From positions 62,001 through 126,000 of the forward strand of contig WLWY01000003.1 in the NCBI GenBank assembly GCA_012103325.1: DNA of 64,000 nt, read 5' to 3'. The translations under genes were made by a program, and so were the position numbers. Below are positions 51,809 to 61,110 of the stretch, piece by piece (the first letter of the stretch is position 1; every line of letters begins with the position of its first letter). The stretch is from Alphaproteobacteria bacterium. GTDB lineage: Bacteria; Pseudomonadota; Alphaproteobacteria; UBA8366; GCA-2717185. The notes beneath the pieces are model-generated. The model was given only the letters and a program-made list of their open reading frames with translations, had not been told where the DNA came from and ran no database searches.

Positions 51809-52614
51809 TCCGACGGTCTGCTTTGCCGTTTATCGTTATTGGCATCGCGACGTTCGCCGTCGTCGCCTGGTACGCGCGGTTTACGTGGCTTGAACTCGGC
51901 AATCCTTCCATTGTGACCGGATACACGCTGCTCGTGTTGATGCTGATGCTGGGTTTTTTCAACATCCGCAAGCGCCTGTCGATGGTACCGGTCGGACGGA
52001 CGAGCTTGTTGCTCGCCTTTCACGTTGCGGCCGGGCTGCTGGCGATCGCCTTGTTCTGGCTGCATACAGGGACGCTATGGCCGACCGGGTCTTATGAACG
52101 CATACTTGCAGTATTGTTCTATCTCGTCAGTCTGACCGGAATCCTCGGATATATCATCCTGCGGTCGCTGCCGCGTCGTCTGACGCAGACCGGTATCGAG
52201 GTTGTGTATGAGCGCATCCCTGCGGAATTGGGCGAAATTCGGGAAAAAGTTGAAGCGCTGACGCTGGAATGTACCGAGAAAACAGGCAGCGATACCGTCG
52301 CACAGCACTATATCGGGACGCTCAATTGGTTTTTCCGCCGTCCCCGTTTCGGGTTGAGCCACCTTGTTGGCGGCGATGCCGCGGGACATTGGCTGCGCGG
52401 TCCCGGAGGCGCGGCGCGGCGTTATTTGAACGATGTCGAGAAAGAGTACTTCGATCAGATTCTCGAACTGGGCACGCTCAAGATCCTCGTCGATCGGCAC
52501 TACGCGTGCCAGGATCTGATGAAGAAATGGCTGCTGGTTCACGTTCCACTGTCGATGGCCGTCATCTTGGTTTCGATCTGGCATCTCCTCCTCGTTAATG
52601 TGTATGCGATATGA
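51805..52614 (+). CDS. Diheme b-type cytochrome membrane subunit (predicted)
   Basis: 269 residues with membrane helices at about 7-27, 38-56, 68-88, 98-118 and 243-264 and a soluble insert of about 120 residues between the fourth and fifth. Two helices each carry two His 14 residues apart: H73/H87 (AFHVAAGLLAIALFWLH) and H246/H260 (LVHVPLSMAVILVSIWH), the spacing used to hold two stacked b hemes across a membrane. It would exchange electrons between quinol and the iron-sulfur or heme partners. ATGA overlaps join it to the iron-sulfur gene before and the decaheme gene after. Confidence 0.8.
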   Translation: MIRRSALPFIVIGIATFAVVAWYARFTWLELGNPSIVTGYTLLVLMLMLGFFNIRKRLSMVPVGRTSLLLAFHVAAGLLAIALFWLHTGTLWPTGSYERILAVLFYLVSLTGILGYIILRSLPRRLTQTGIEVVYERIPAELGEIREKVEALTLECTEKTGSDTVAQHYIGTLNWFFRRPRFGLSHLVGGDAAGHWLRGPGGAARRYLNDVEKEYFDQILELGTLKILVDRHYACQDLMKKWLLVHVPLSMAVILVSIWHLLLVNVYAI

Positions 52615-54467
52615 TTACAGATTCAGACCGGTTTAAGCAGGACAAGAGCCCGTACGAGCGGCCCAATTTTCCGTACCGGTGTGGCCGGATCGGGCTGTGG
52701 AGCAAGCCCTGCGGCCGCGGTCCGTCGAGCGAAGGAAGCTGCGGTGGCGTCAGCGAGTGCCGGCCGTTTTTCGATAATGGACGATGGGCGTGTCGCCGTT
52801 CGGCGCGGAGTGGCGGTCCCTGCGAAGAAGGCCCCAGGCCGGACGGAAGCTGCTGTCACCAGCATCCGCCTTGTAAACCGATGCCGTCACTGCGCGGTTA
52901 CCGTGCGCGGCTGACCTTCCTGGCTGTCGGCCTCGTGATTGCGATGATAGGCGCCTTCTGGTTTGGCGGTGGCGATGCCGGAGCGATCAGTTCGATGGAT
53001 CCGGGTGCCTTGTCGGGTGGACACCAGAACTTTACGGCAGAAGAAGGCTGTGCGACCTGCCATAAGCCGCATGGCGGCGATGCGGGCGGCTGGCTTCAGG
53101 CATCATGGTTGCCCGGCTCTCTATCGAGCGCGTGCGAATCATGCCATGCGTTCGGTGGTCCCGCGACAACGCCGCACAACGAACAGTTCAAGACGGCAGG
53201 CGGACAGAAAACGACAGAATGCACGATGTGCCATACCGAGCATAAGGGTATGGATGCGAAGATCACCAATATCTCCGACAGCCAATGCAGCGCCTGTCAC
53301 GAAAAACAGTTCAAGAGCTTTTCGCAGGACCATCCGAGCTTCTCCAAGGATTTCCCGTCCCGTCGCCGGACGGCGATAGCGTTCGATCATACGAGCCACT
53401 TCAGCAAACATTTCGAGGATCAGCGTTACGCCGAAAGGGCGCCCAAGGAGCGCTGCATCGCGTGTCACAATGTCGGCAAGGCGGCCCGGAATGTGCCGGT
53501 GCGACCTTTCGAACAGTCGTGCGCGCGGTGCCATGAGGATCTGTTCGCCAAGCGCGAGTTGGTGCTTTTTGCACTGCCGGAGTTCGAGGAAAACCCGTTC
53601 GATGCGGTTGCGGTGGGCGAAGCCTGCGGACCGACGCCGGAAGCCGCTGACTCGACGGAAGAATACGAATCGGTTTCGACAGAGACGTTGCCGCCGACCG
53701 CGCTGCTGCTGCTCGGTATCGAGGATGGCGAAGATGCGGAAGCCTATTCCGAACCGGTACGGGATCTCATCATGGGGGCGATCGAGAACGGGCATGAACC
53801 GTTGATCGAAGCCCTCGACAAGTATGGCGATGCCAAAACGCTGCTGAGCGGTCTTTCGCCTGAACTGATACGCGGCGTTGGGTGCGCGTGGGCGTCGAAT
53901 ATCGAGTACGAGGCGCCGGCCGATGCGGTCTCCGGTGGCTGGTTCGCGGACGAGTTGTCGTTGCGATATCGCCCGACCCGGCATTCGGATCCCGTTGCCA
54001 AGGCGTGGACGAATCTTGCTGCTGCGGGGGGCGAGGGCGTTACGGATGATGTTCGCGACACGCTTCTATCACGCTCGGAGGGGCCGGGCGGATGTACCAA
54101 GTGTCATTCGGTGAGCCAGAATGACAGCGAATCGAAGGAATTGCGTGTGGAATGGTCGTTGGGTGCGCAATCGAAGCAGCGGCATCTCAACTATTCGCAT
54201 GCGCCGCACCTTAATTTGCTCGGTCCCGGTGCAACTTGTGAAACCTGCCATAAGGTGAATGAGAAAGCGGATTACGCGGCGGCTTTCAAACACTGGAACC
54301 CGCTCGATTTCGAAAGTAACTTCAAATCGATCGAGAATGGTACCTGTACCGCTTGTCACGCCAAGGGCCAGGTGCGGCAGGAATGTACACTTTGCCACGA
54401 ATATCATAACGGGAACAAGTTCAAGCGCCGTATGACATCGGCTCATGCCAAGGATTCAGGAAGTTGA
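52611..54467 (+). CDS. Membrane-anchored decaheme c-type cytochrome with Cys-rich N-terminal domain
   Basis: 618 residues. Residues 1-95 form a Cys-rich head with nine Cys (24, 34, 44, 50, 61, 71, 81, 82, 88) in P-C-x2-GP-x2-(D/E)GSC-like units; one membrane helix follows (about 101-118), then a periplasmic part with ten CXXCH sites: CATCH, CESCH, CTMCH, CSACH, CIACH, CARCH, CTKCH, CETCH, CTACH and CTLCH. A stretch without heme (about 330-490) separates the first six from the last four. The start overlaps the cytochrome b stop (ATGA). The head probably binds a metal cluster in the cytoplasm (inference). Confidence 0.88.
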   Translation: MITDSDRFKQDKSPYERPNFPYRCGRIGLWSKPCGRGPSSEGSCGGVSECRPFFDNGRWACRRSARSGGPCEEGPRPDGSCCHQHPPCKPMPSLRGYRARLTFLAVGLVIAMIGAFWFGGGDAGAISSMDPGALSGGHQNFTAEEGCATCHKPHGGDAGGWLQASWLPGSLSSACESCHAFGGPATTPHNEQFKTAGGQKTTECTMCHTEHKGMDAKITNISDSQCSACHEKQFKSFSQDHPSFSKDFPSRRRTAIAFDHTSHFSKHFEDQRYAERAPKERCIACHNVGKAARNVPVRPFEQSCARCHEDLFAKRELVLFALPEFEENPFDAVAVGEACGPTPEAADSTEEYESVSTETLPPTALLLLGIEDGEDAEAYSEPVRDLIMGAIENGHEPLIEALDKYGDAKTLLSGLSPELIRGVGCAWASNIEYEAPADAVSGGWFADELSLRYRPTRHSDPVAKAWTNLAAAGGEGVTDDVRDTLLSRSEGPGGCTKCHSVSQNDSESKELRVEWSLGAQSKQRHLNYSHAPHLNLLGPGATCETCHKVNEKADYAAAFKHWNPLDFESNFKSIENGTCTACHAKGQVRQECTLCHEYHNGNKFKRRMTSAHAKDSGS

Positions 54468-54643
54468 AATTAACCGCATTTAAGTAGACTTTTGCTTGTA
54501 TTGAGTCCTGTTAAAGTTTTCGAAGTATCATTGTATGGTATAAGGTGAGGCAAGTGTGACACCGGTCATTGTTAACCAAGATAAGATCGGGTCATTTGGA
54601 ATAGTGAAGTGTTGAGGGATGGGGCGATTGTGAGGTGCGTGTT

Positions 54644-56632
54644 ATGTTGAGCTACTTGATTAGGGTCCCAGGTTCCTTGCGGTACGTCATTGCGTTGACG
54701 GCCGTGTTTCTCGCTTTCTCGATGACGCCGGCTGTGGCGGATACCAATCTCGCGGCTGCGGCGAAGGATCCCCATACCGAGGTCCTCTCCAAGGAGGGCT
54801 ACCCGAGCGCCTCGCAATGCGCGGTGTGCCATAAACAGATTTATAAGGAATGGGCGTCGTCCAACCACGCCTATTCGTCCATCTCGCCGATGTTCCACAA
54901 GTTCGAACAGGCGATCAGCACGCTGACCCAAGGAACGATTGGCACCTTTTGCGTTCGGTGTCACCAGATGGTCGGGACACAGCGCGGCGAGAAGCGAGAG
55001 CTTCCGTTATGGGAGCGAAGCCGGGTTTCCAGTGAAGGCGTTACCTGCATTACCTGCCACCGCGTCACCGAAGAATACGGCCGCGTGAATGGCGAGCGTA
55101 ACCTTACGGCGGGCAACATTCACCAGCCGGTGTATGGCACGCTGAAGGACAGCAAGTTCAGCGAAGTTATCGCTAAGAAAGACGAATATAAGATCGCCAC
55201 GAGTCCGGACGAACGGGGTGCGAAGGCACACGGCCAAGTAAAAACTTTTGCGCAGATTTCAAAGTCCGAGTTCTGTGTCTCTTGTCACCAAGTGGCGGTC
55301 AATCTCGGAATCAAGCTCGAAGTCGTATGGGAGCAGTATCGCGACTCGCCGGCGGCCAAGGCCGGCGTAACCTGTCAGGACTGCCATATGGGCAAGGTTC
55401 CCGGACGGGCGGAAGGCTACGCGACCGCGCCGGTGGCCGTTGTCGATGGCAAGGAAATCAACCCGACGCGCAAGCACAGCAATCACGCTTTCTACGGGCC
55501 GGGCTACCCGATCGCGCATCCGGGCATCTTTCCGCATAACCCGGAAGCCGAACGCTGGACCATGCAGGAATGGCTGACGTTCGATTATCGCGCCGGTTGG
55601 GGAACAGAGGACTTCGAGGAAGCGATCGAAGACCTGACCGAATCCTTCGAGACCGTCGATGAGGCTCTAGAGAGTTTGGCCGGCGGCGACGATGGGGCGC
55701 GGGATGATCTGAAGGAGCAGCTTGCCGAGTTGAGCGACCAGCTCACCGACCGGAAGGAGCCCCGGGTCAAGGAAGCGCTGACCGGGTTCAAGGCGGCGGT
55801 CGACGGTAAGTCGGATGCCAAGCAGATGTCTGCTGCGGTGGCTGGTCTCAAGGCCGCGCTGGGCGTGAAGTTCCCGGAAGTTTGGTCGGATGCGGGCGAC
55901 CGCGAAGAAGCCAACGAAGTCGTCCAGGAAAACGTGGAAGCGCTGGAGGAGAAGCGGGACCTGCGCCGCCAGGTCATGGAAAACGGCAGCCGAATCGACG
56001 GACCGTTCTTCTCCGGCTCCCCGGAGGCTGGCGAATCGCTGAGCTTCAAATACACCATCACGAACACCGATGACGGCCATAACCTGCCGTCCGGTTCGCT
56101 TGGCGCGCAGCCGGAAATCTGGCTGAACGTCGCGCTGATCGATCCCGAAGGGAAACGCGTTTGGGAGTCGGGCTATGTCGACAGCAATGGCGACTTTGCG
56201 GATGTTCATTCGCTGGATCTCGCGGAAGGGAAAATCGAGTTTGATGATCAGATTTTCAATCTGCAGACCAAGTTCCTGACGACGAATGTCAAGGGGACCG
56301 ACCGCGAAATGTACCTGCCGGTCAATTTCGATGTCGATCAGCGCCCGTTTATCCGGCCGATCAACGTTCCGACGACCGTGCTAAATCATCCGCCTTTCAT
56401 ACGGATGGAAGGCCGGTCGATCCCGCCGCTGGGTACGCGGGACGCCAAGTACAAAATACCGGCGTCGTTGATGAAAAAGCCGGGCAAGTATCGCCTGGCC
56501 GTCCGTTTGCGCAGCCGCGCGGAGCCAATTTATTTCATGCGCTTCGTCGGGGCGACGGCGGAAATGGAGCAATCGATGAATCAGTGGATGTTGGATATTC
56601 ATCCCTACACAGTTGAGTTCGAAGTGAAGTAG
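54644..56632 (+). CDS. Pentaheme c-type cytochrome with C-terminal beta domain
   Basis: 662 residues from the ATG at 54644, AGGTG six bases upstream; a GTG at 54635 is the alternative. A signal peptide (RYVIALTAVFLAFSMTPAVA) leads to five heme sites CAVCH, CVRCH, CITCH, CVSCH and CQDCH in the first 260 residues, resembling cytochrome c554-type proteins. A predicted coiled-coil (EDFEEAIEDLTESFETVDEALESL and following) and a beta-sandwich-like C-terminus (SLSFKYTITNTDDGHNLPSGS) complete it. It is probably periplasmic and between the decaheme protein and the outer-membrane barrel. The 176 bp before it holds only a weak CRP-like half-site. Confidence 0.88.
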   Translation: MLSYLIRVPGSLRYVIALTAVFLAFSMTPAVADTNLAAAAKDPHTEVLSKEGYPSASQCAVCHKQIYKEWASSNHAYSSISPMFHKFEQAISTLTQGTIGTFCVRCHQMVGTQRGEKRELPLWERSRVSSEGVTCITCHRVTEEYGRVNGERNLTAGNIHQPVYGTLKDSKFSEVIAKKDEYKIATSPDERGAKAHGQVKTFAQISKSEFCVSCHQVAVNLGIKLEVVWEQYRDSPAAKAGVTCQDCHMGKVPGRAEGYATAPVAVVDGKEINPTRKHSNHAFYGPGYPIAHPGIFPHNPEAERWTMQEWLTFDYRAGWGTEDFEEAIEDLTESFETVDEALESLAGGDDGARDDLKEQLAELSDQLTDRKEPRVKEALTGFKAAVDGKSDAKQMSAAVAGLKAALGVKFPEVWSDAGDREEANEVVQENVEALEEKRDLRRQVMENGSRIDGPFFSGSPEAGESLSFKYTITNTDDGHNLPSGSLGAQPEIWLNVALIDPEGKRVWESGYVDSNGDFADVHSLDLAEGKIEFDDQIFNLQTKFLTTNVKGTDREMYLPVNFDVDQRPFIRPINVPTTVLNHPPFIRMEGRSIPPLGTRDAKYKIPASLMKKPGKYRLAVRLRSRAEPIYFMRFVGATAEMEQSMNQWMLDIHPYTVEFEVK

Positions 56633-56645
56633 CAGAGTCGTTCCG

Positions 56646-56669
56646 CCGCGCGGCAGGGTTGCCGCGCGG
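56646..56669 (+). terminator. Hairpin after the pentaheme cytochrome gene
   Basis: A 9-bp perfect stem CCGCGCGGC/GCCGCGCGG with a 6-base loop, 13 bases after the stop. No T run follows, so it may attenuate or protect the transcript rather than end it. Confidence 0.4.
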
Positions 56670-56785
56670 TCGGAGCAGCGGGGAAGTTTGGCCGGCGTCC
56701 GCGTCGGAACGTAAGAGTAAATGTATAGCGTGGTCGGTTCGCCCGGATGCGGGTCTGTAACCAAAGATCGCGGGGAGAGAGTGAC

Positions 56786-58315
56786 GTGAAAAGTGATTTT
56801 CACCGTTTTGGAATCGGTGTCCGCCGAGTATTGGGATCTGCCGCCGTCGCGGCGGCGGTTACCGTTTCGGGGACCGCATTGGCTGCCAGTGAAGGCCATG
56901 ATGCGCCGCGAAAAATGTCGCCGGGAGCCAAACCGGTTGAGCATGATTCGGATAAATTCGGACCGAATCCGTCGTACAAAGACAAACCGTACGACGCGGA
57001 GAAACAGATCGAGATTTATGGCGGCAAGACGGGAATCGATGCGCCGCGTCCCGCGGTCGAACTCGGTCGGCCGATCTACGTCGAAGGGGCGTTCGGCGAA
57101 GGTATCAATCTGTTCGGCGAGAAGAACCTTTTGTTCCCCGCCTTTAATATCTCCGGCGATTGGCGGACGGCGGTTGCCTTCAACGACAATGGTGACGTTG
57201 AAACTGGGCAGATTGCGACTCGGCTCAATTTAGAGGTCGATCTAAAATTGACGGCGACCGAGCGTCTTCATGCGTTTATCCGGCCACTCGATCAGGGCGG
57301 AAAGTTCACGCGGTACGAATTTTTCGGCGACGATCGCGATCAGGGCGATGTAAGGTTCGACGTGAACCTGCAAACTCTGTTCTTCGAAGGCGACCTTGGC
57401 GCGATGTATCAAGGGTTCTCGGGCAACTACACGTCGGTCGATCTGCCGGTCAGCTTCGGTTTGATGCCTGTTCTCTTTCAGAACGGTGTCTGGGCGGAAG
57501 ATGCGTTTATCGGCGGTGCCTTTGCCATCCCGGCATTGAACAGCCGGAAGCTTGACATCAGCAACATGGATTTCACCTTTTTCGGTGGTTTCGACAAGGT
57601 AACGACACCGGCCATCAAGGACGCGCAGGGCAATCTCGCAGATCATGGTGTCAACGTCTTCGGCGTCGCCGCGTTTGTCGAGGCGATGGAAGGCTACTGG
57701 GAAGCAGGCCTCGGGCGGATTGAGGGCGACGGCAATTTCGATGATCTTAGCTATAACAGTGCCACGATCGCGTTCACGCGGCGCTATGGCCGGCGTCTTT
57801 CAAACAGCGTGCGGGCGATTTACACGTTCGGGCAGGATGCGGACAATGTGCAGCAGACGGCGGATGGGCTTGTACTGCTCGTCGAGAACTCGCTGATCAC
57901 CTCACTGCCCTCGACCCTAATACCGTATTTCAACGCCTGGATTGGCCTGGATCGGCCACAGCCGCTCGCCGACGATACCGGCGTCCTCAAGAATACGGGT
58001 ATCAACTTCGAAACCGATGCGTTGACCGGATTTCCGAAATTGGATGATACGGCAAACGATACGTTCGGCGGCGCGATCGGCCTGCAGTATCTGTTCAATC
58101 TCGATCAGCAGATCGTCGTCGAAGCAGCGATGGTGCAAGCCCTCGGCGGCAACGACGCGGACCGGAACGCCAAGGGCGATCAATACGCGTTGGGCATTCG
58201 CTACCAGTTGCCGATTTCACAGGCCTGGATCGTTCGCGCGGATGCAATATACGGTTGGCTCGAAAATGTGGATGATATATCCGGCGCACGGATAGAATTA
58301 CGACGCAAATTCTAA
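56786..58315 (+). CDS. Outer-membrane beta-barrel protein of the electron-transfer cluster
   Basis: 509 residues from the GTG at 56786 (SD GGGAGAGAG just before it), beginning MKSDFHRFGIGVRRVLGSAAVAAAV, a signal peptide. The mature part has alternating hydrophobic strands with many aromatic residues and ends IELRRKF, the terminal Phe typical of outer-membrane barrels. It contains no heme motif. No named family is clear; by position it could be the pore through which the multiheme cytochromes pass electrons, or a porin for a substrate. Confidence 0.82.
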   Translation: MKSDFHRFGIGVRRVLGSAAVAAAVTVSGTALAASEGHDAPRKMSPGAKPVEHDSDKFGPNPSYKDKPYDAEKQIEIYGGKTGIDAPRPAVELGRPIYVEGAFGEGINLFGEKNLLFPAFNISGDWRTAVAFNDNGDVETGQIATRLNLEVDLKLTATERLHAFIRPLDQGGKFTRYEFFGDDRDQGDVRFDVNLQTLFFEGDLGAMYQGFSGNYTSVDLPVSFGLMPVLFQNGVWAEDAFIGGAFAIPALNSRKLDISNMDFTFFGGFDKVTTPAIKDAQGNLADHGVNVFGVAAFVEAMEGYWEAGLGRIEGDGNFDDLSYNSATIAFTRRYGRRLSNSVRAIYTFGQDADNVQQTADGLVLLVENSLITSLPSTLIPYFNAWIGLDRPQPLADDTGVLKNTGINFETDALTGFPKLDDTANDTFGGAIGLQYLFNLDQQIVVEAAMVQALGGNDADRNAKGDQYALGIRYQLPISQAWIVRADAIYGWLENVDDISGARIELRRKF

Positions 58316-58333
58316 GCGTCGGGCGGGGGGACG

Positions 58334-59617
58334 ATGACAACACTAGTTCAGTTTGCGGCGCTCGCCGTTCTCGCGGCAATGGCGGCCTATATTTTTATGC
58401 TGCTGTTTAACGGGATACGGGCGACGCAACTTTCAACAGGGATTGCGGACTCCGAACGTCATCTGCTCCAGTCTCGCGTTGCCGAGATCATGGGAAAGTG
58501 GGATTTCGAGCGGGAAAAGAACGAGTTTCCCTGGAGCGGGTTCCGGAAGTTCGAGGTCGCGCGCAAGGTTCCCGAAGGGGGCGGAATTTGTTCCTTTTAC
58601 CTGCGTCCCCACGATCAGAAGCCGCTCCCGGCGTTTGATCCGGGACAGTACCTGACGTTCAGATTGGACGTTCCGGGCCAGCCGAAGATGGTGATGCGCT
58701 GCTACTCGCTGTCCGACAGCCCGAAACCGGACTACTACCGCGTGTCGATCAAGGCGGTTCCGCCGCCCCGTGACAAGCCGGACGTGCCGCCGGGGCTGTC
58801 GTCGAACTTCTTCCATGACCAGATCAACGAAGGCGATATTCTCGACGTGAAAGCGCCGGGCGGGCATTTCTTCCTGGAGACCGCCAAGCATACGCCGGTT
58901 GTCCTTATTGGTGGCGGGATTGGCCTGACGCCGGTCATGAGCATGGTGAACCGGATCGTTGATATCGGTTCGACACGGGAAACGCATTTTTTCTATGGCG
59001 TGCGCAACAGTAAAGAGCACGTCATGAAGGAACATCTCGAGCGCCTGGCGGCCGAGAATGAAAATATTCATCTGCACGTCTGCTATTCGAATCCCGACGA
59101 CGACGCTGTGGAAGGCCGCGACTACCATCACGCCGAACGGGTCGGGGCCGACCTGTTCAAGCGCGTGCTGCCCTCAAGCAACTACGAGTATTATTTCTGC
59201 GGTCCGCCGCCGATGATGAACTCATTGTTCGAGGGACTGCGTGAATGGGGGGTTCCCGAGAACGATATCAATTACGAGGCTTTCGGCCCGGCGACCGTTC
59301 AAAAAAAGAAGGAAGCGGATACCGCGACGGATCAGGCGCCGGCCGCCGCAAGCGGCGAATCGGGAATCGAAATCGTTTTCGAGAAATCCGGAAAGACCTG
59401 TGCCTGGGATCCGTCGATTGGCTCGATTCTCGACTTTGCGGAGGAGAACGACGTCGATATCGACTTCGGCTGCCGTGCGGGGAACTGCGGTACCTGCATC
59501 ACGGCGATCAAATCCGGCGAGGTCGATTATCTCTCTGAACCGGGTGAGAAGCCTGAATCGGGAAGTTGCTTTGCCTGCGTTTCTGTTCCCAAGGGGCCAC
59601 TGGTTCTCGACGCATAA
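58334..59617 (+). CDS. Membrane-anchored NAD(P)H:flavin/[2Fe-2S] oxidoreductase
   Basis: 427 residues: an N-terminal membrane helix (about 3-25), FAD domain with RCYSLSDSP (about residue 122, flavin-binding RxYS), NAD(P) domain with GGGIGLTPVMSM (about 194) and YYFCGPPPMM, and a C-terminal plant-type ferredoxin with C380-x4-C385-x2-C388 and a later Cys. It is built like phenol hydroxylase or NQR subunit F reductases, but with the ferredoxin at the C-terminus. It would move electrons between NAD(P)H and the membrane system. It is 18 bp after the barrel gene, hence in the same operon. Confidence 0.9.
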   Translation: MTTLVQFAALAVLAAMAAYIFMLLFNGIRATQLSTGIADSERHLLQSRVAEIMGKWDFEREKNEFPWSGFRKFEVARKVPEGGGICSFYLRPHDQKPLPAFDPGQYLTFRLDVPGQPKMVMRCYSLSDSPKPDYYRVSIKAVPPPRDKPDVPPGLSSNFFHDQINEGDILDVKAPGGHFFLETAKHTPVVLIGGGIGLTPVMSMVNRIVDIGSTRETHFFYGVRNSKEHVMKEHLERLAAENENIHLHVCYSNPDDDAVEGRDYHHAERVGADLFKRVLPSSNYEYYFCGPPPMMNSLFEGLREWGVPENDINYEAFGPATVQKKKEADTATDQAPAAASGESGIEIVFEKSGKTCAWDPSIGSILDFAEENDVDIDFGCRAGNCGTCITAIKSGEVDYLSEPGEKPESGSCFACVSVPKGPLVLDA

Positions 59618-59692
59618 TAATTTTTTTGTTGCGGTCCGTCCCTGCCGTGCCGGGATTTTGCCGCATAAGCAGAACGGTTTAAGGAGAAAAAG

Positions 59693-61036
59693 ATGTCGGT
59701 ACGCACAGACAGTCTCGACAGGTTTATTGAAGGCGTGAAGAAGCGCAACCCGGGCGAGCCGGAGTTCCATCAAGCGGTGTATGAGGTTGCGGCCTCGATT
59801 GTTCCGTATATTCAAGACAAGCCGGTCTATCAGGAAATGCAGATCCTGGAGCGTATGGCCGAGCCGGATCGGGCGGTCATTTTTCGTGTCTGTTGGGAAG
59901 ACGACAACGGCAATATCCGGGTTAACAGGGGCTACCGGGTTCAGTTCAACAACTCGATCGGCCCCTACAAGGGCGGCATCCGCTTTCATCCGACGGTGAC
60001 GCTCAGTGTTTTGAAATTCCTCGGTTTCGAGCAGACATTCAAGAACAGCCTGACCGGCCTTCCCATGGGTGGCGGCAAGGGTGGTTCCGACTTCAATCCG
60101 AAGGGCAAGTCGAACGGCGAAGTTATGCGGTTCTGCCAATCCTTCATGACCGAGCTGCATCGCCATATCGGCGAGGATACGGATGTGCCGGCCGGAGATA
60201 TCGGCGTTGGCGCCCGCGAAATTGGCTATATGTTTGGGCAATACAAGCGCCTGACCAACGATTTCGTCGGAGTCCTGACGGGCAAGGGGTTGGAGTTCGG
60301 CGGCAGCTTGATCCGCACGGAGGCGACCGGTTACGGTACCGTTTACATGCTGGACAACATGCTGCAGCACGCTAAGAACGGTATGGACGGCAAGAAAGTT
60401 GCAATTTCCGGGTCCGGGAACGTGGCGACCTATGCCGCGGAGAAGGCGCGTCAGCTCGGCGCCACAGTGCTGACAATGTCCGATTCGTCCGGGTATATTC
60501 ATGACCCGAACGGGATCGACGAAGACAAGCTCGCCTACATGGTCGATCTGAAACAGGTTCGGCGCGGCCGCATCAAGGAATACGCAGACGAGTTCGGTGC
60601 GGAATTCCACGAAGGCCGGCCGTGGAATGTTCCTTGCGATGTTGCCTTGCCCTGCGCGACGCAGAACGAAATTAATGGCGACGACGCAGCGGCGCTGCTC
60701 AAGAACGGTTGCATGGCGGTTTCCGAAGGCGCCAACATGCCGACCGAACTGGCTGGCATCCACGCGTTCCAGGATGCGGGCATCCTTTATGCACCGAGTA
60801 AGGCGGCCAACGCAGGCGGCGTTGCGGTTTCCGGGCTGGAGATGAGCCAGAACAGCGCACGTATTTCGTGGAAGGAAGATGAACTGCAAAATCTGCTGCG
60901 CAATATCATGACGGACATTCACGATAACTGCGCGGAGTACGGTACGCAGGGCGGCAAGGTCGATTATCTTGCGGGCGCCAATATCGCCGGTTTCGTCAAG
61001 GTCGCCGACGCGATGCTGGCGTACGGCGTTGTGTAA
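59693..61036 (+). CDS. gdhA: NADP-specific glutamate dehydrogenase
   Basis: 447 residues, hexameric-type GDH. The signature LTGLPMGGGKGGSDFNPKG includes the catalytic Lys, GPYKGGIRFHP lies before it, DVPAGDIGVGAREIGYM holds the catalytic Asp region and ISGSGNVATYAAEKARQLGA is the nucleotide fold. It makes glutamate from 2-oxoglutarate and ammonia with NADPH. AAGGAG precedes the ATG. It is 75 bp downstream of the reductase and is followed by a terminator, so it may be the last gene of that transcript, or separately expressed. Confidence 0.96.
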   Translation: MSVRTDSLDRFIEGVKKRNPGEPEFHQAVYEVAASIVPYIQDKPVYQEMQILERMAEPDRAVIFRVCWEDDNGNIRVNRGYRVQFNNSIGPYKGGIRFHPTVTLSVLKFLGFEQTFKNSLTGLPMGGGKGGSDFNPKGKSNGEVMRFCQSFMTELHRHIGEDTDVPAGDIGVGAREIGYMFGQYKRLTNDFVGVLTGKGLEFGGSLIRTEATGYGTVYMLDNMLQHAKNGMDGKKVAISGSGNVATYAAEKARQLGATVLTMSDSSGYIHDPNGIDEDKLAYMVDLKQVRRGRIKEYADEFGAEFHEGRPWNVPCDVALPCATQNEINGDDAAALLKNGCMAVSEGANMPTELAGIHAFQDAGILYAPSKAANAGGVAVSGLEMSQNSARISWKEDELQNLLRNIMTDIHDNCAEYGTQGGKVDYLAGANIAGFVKVADAMLAYGVV

Positions 61037-61076
61037 CGAAGTTTTGCGATAAGGCGGCTTCTGTGCCGTACCGGGT

Positions 61077-61110
61077 CGGCCGGGGTGTGAGAGCGCCCCG
61101 GCCGAATCCT
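61077..61110 (+). terminator. Terminator after gdhA
   Basis: A 9-bp perfect stem CGGCCGGGG (61077-61085) and CCCCGGCCG (61096-61104) with a 10-base loop, followed by AATCCTTTTC. Confidence 0.75.

Noticed and set aside
54468..54643. Promoter or CRP site before the pentaheme gene
   Set aside because: Only a half-matching CRP-like sequence and scattered AT-rich stretches are seen; too weak to list as a feature.
59222..60922. A 566-codon minus-strand open frame
   Set aside because: It is antisense to the reductase and gdhA, both unmistakable; no start signal or domain is seen.
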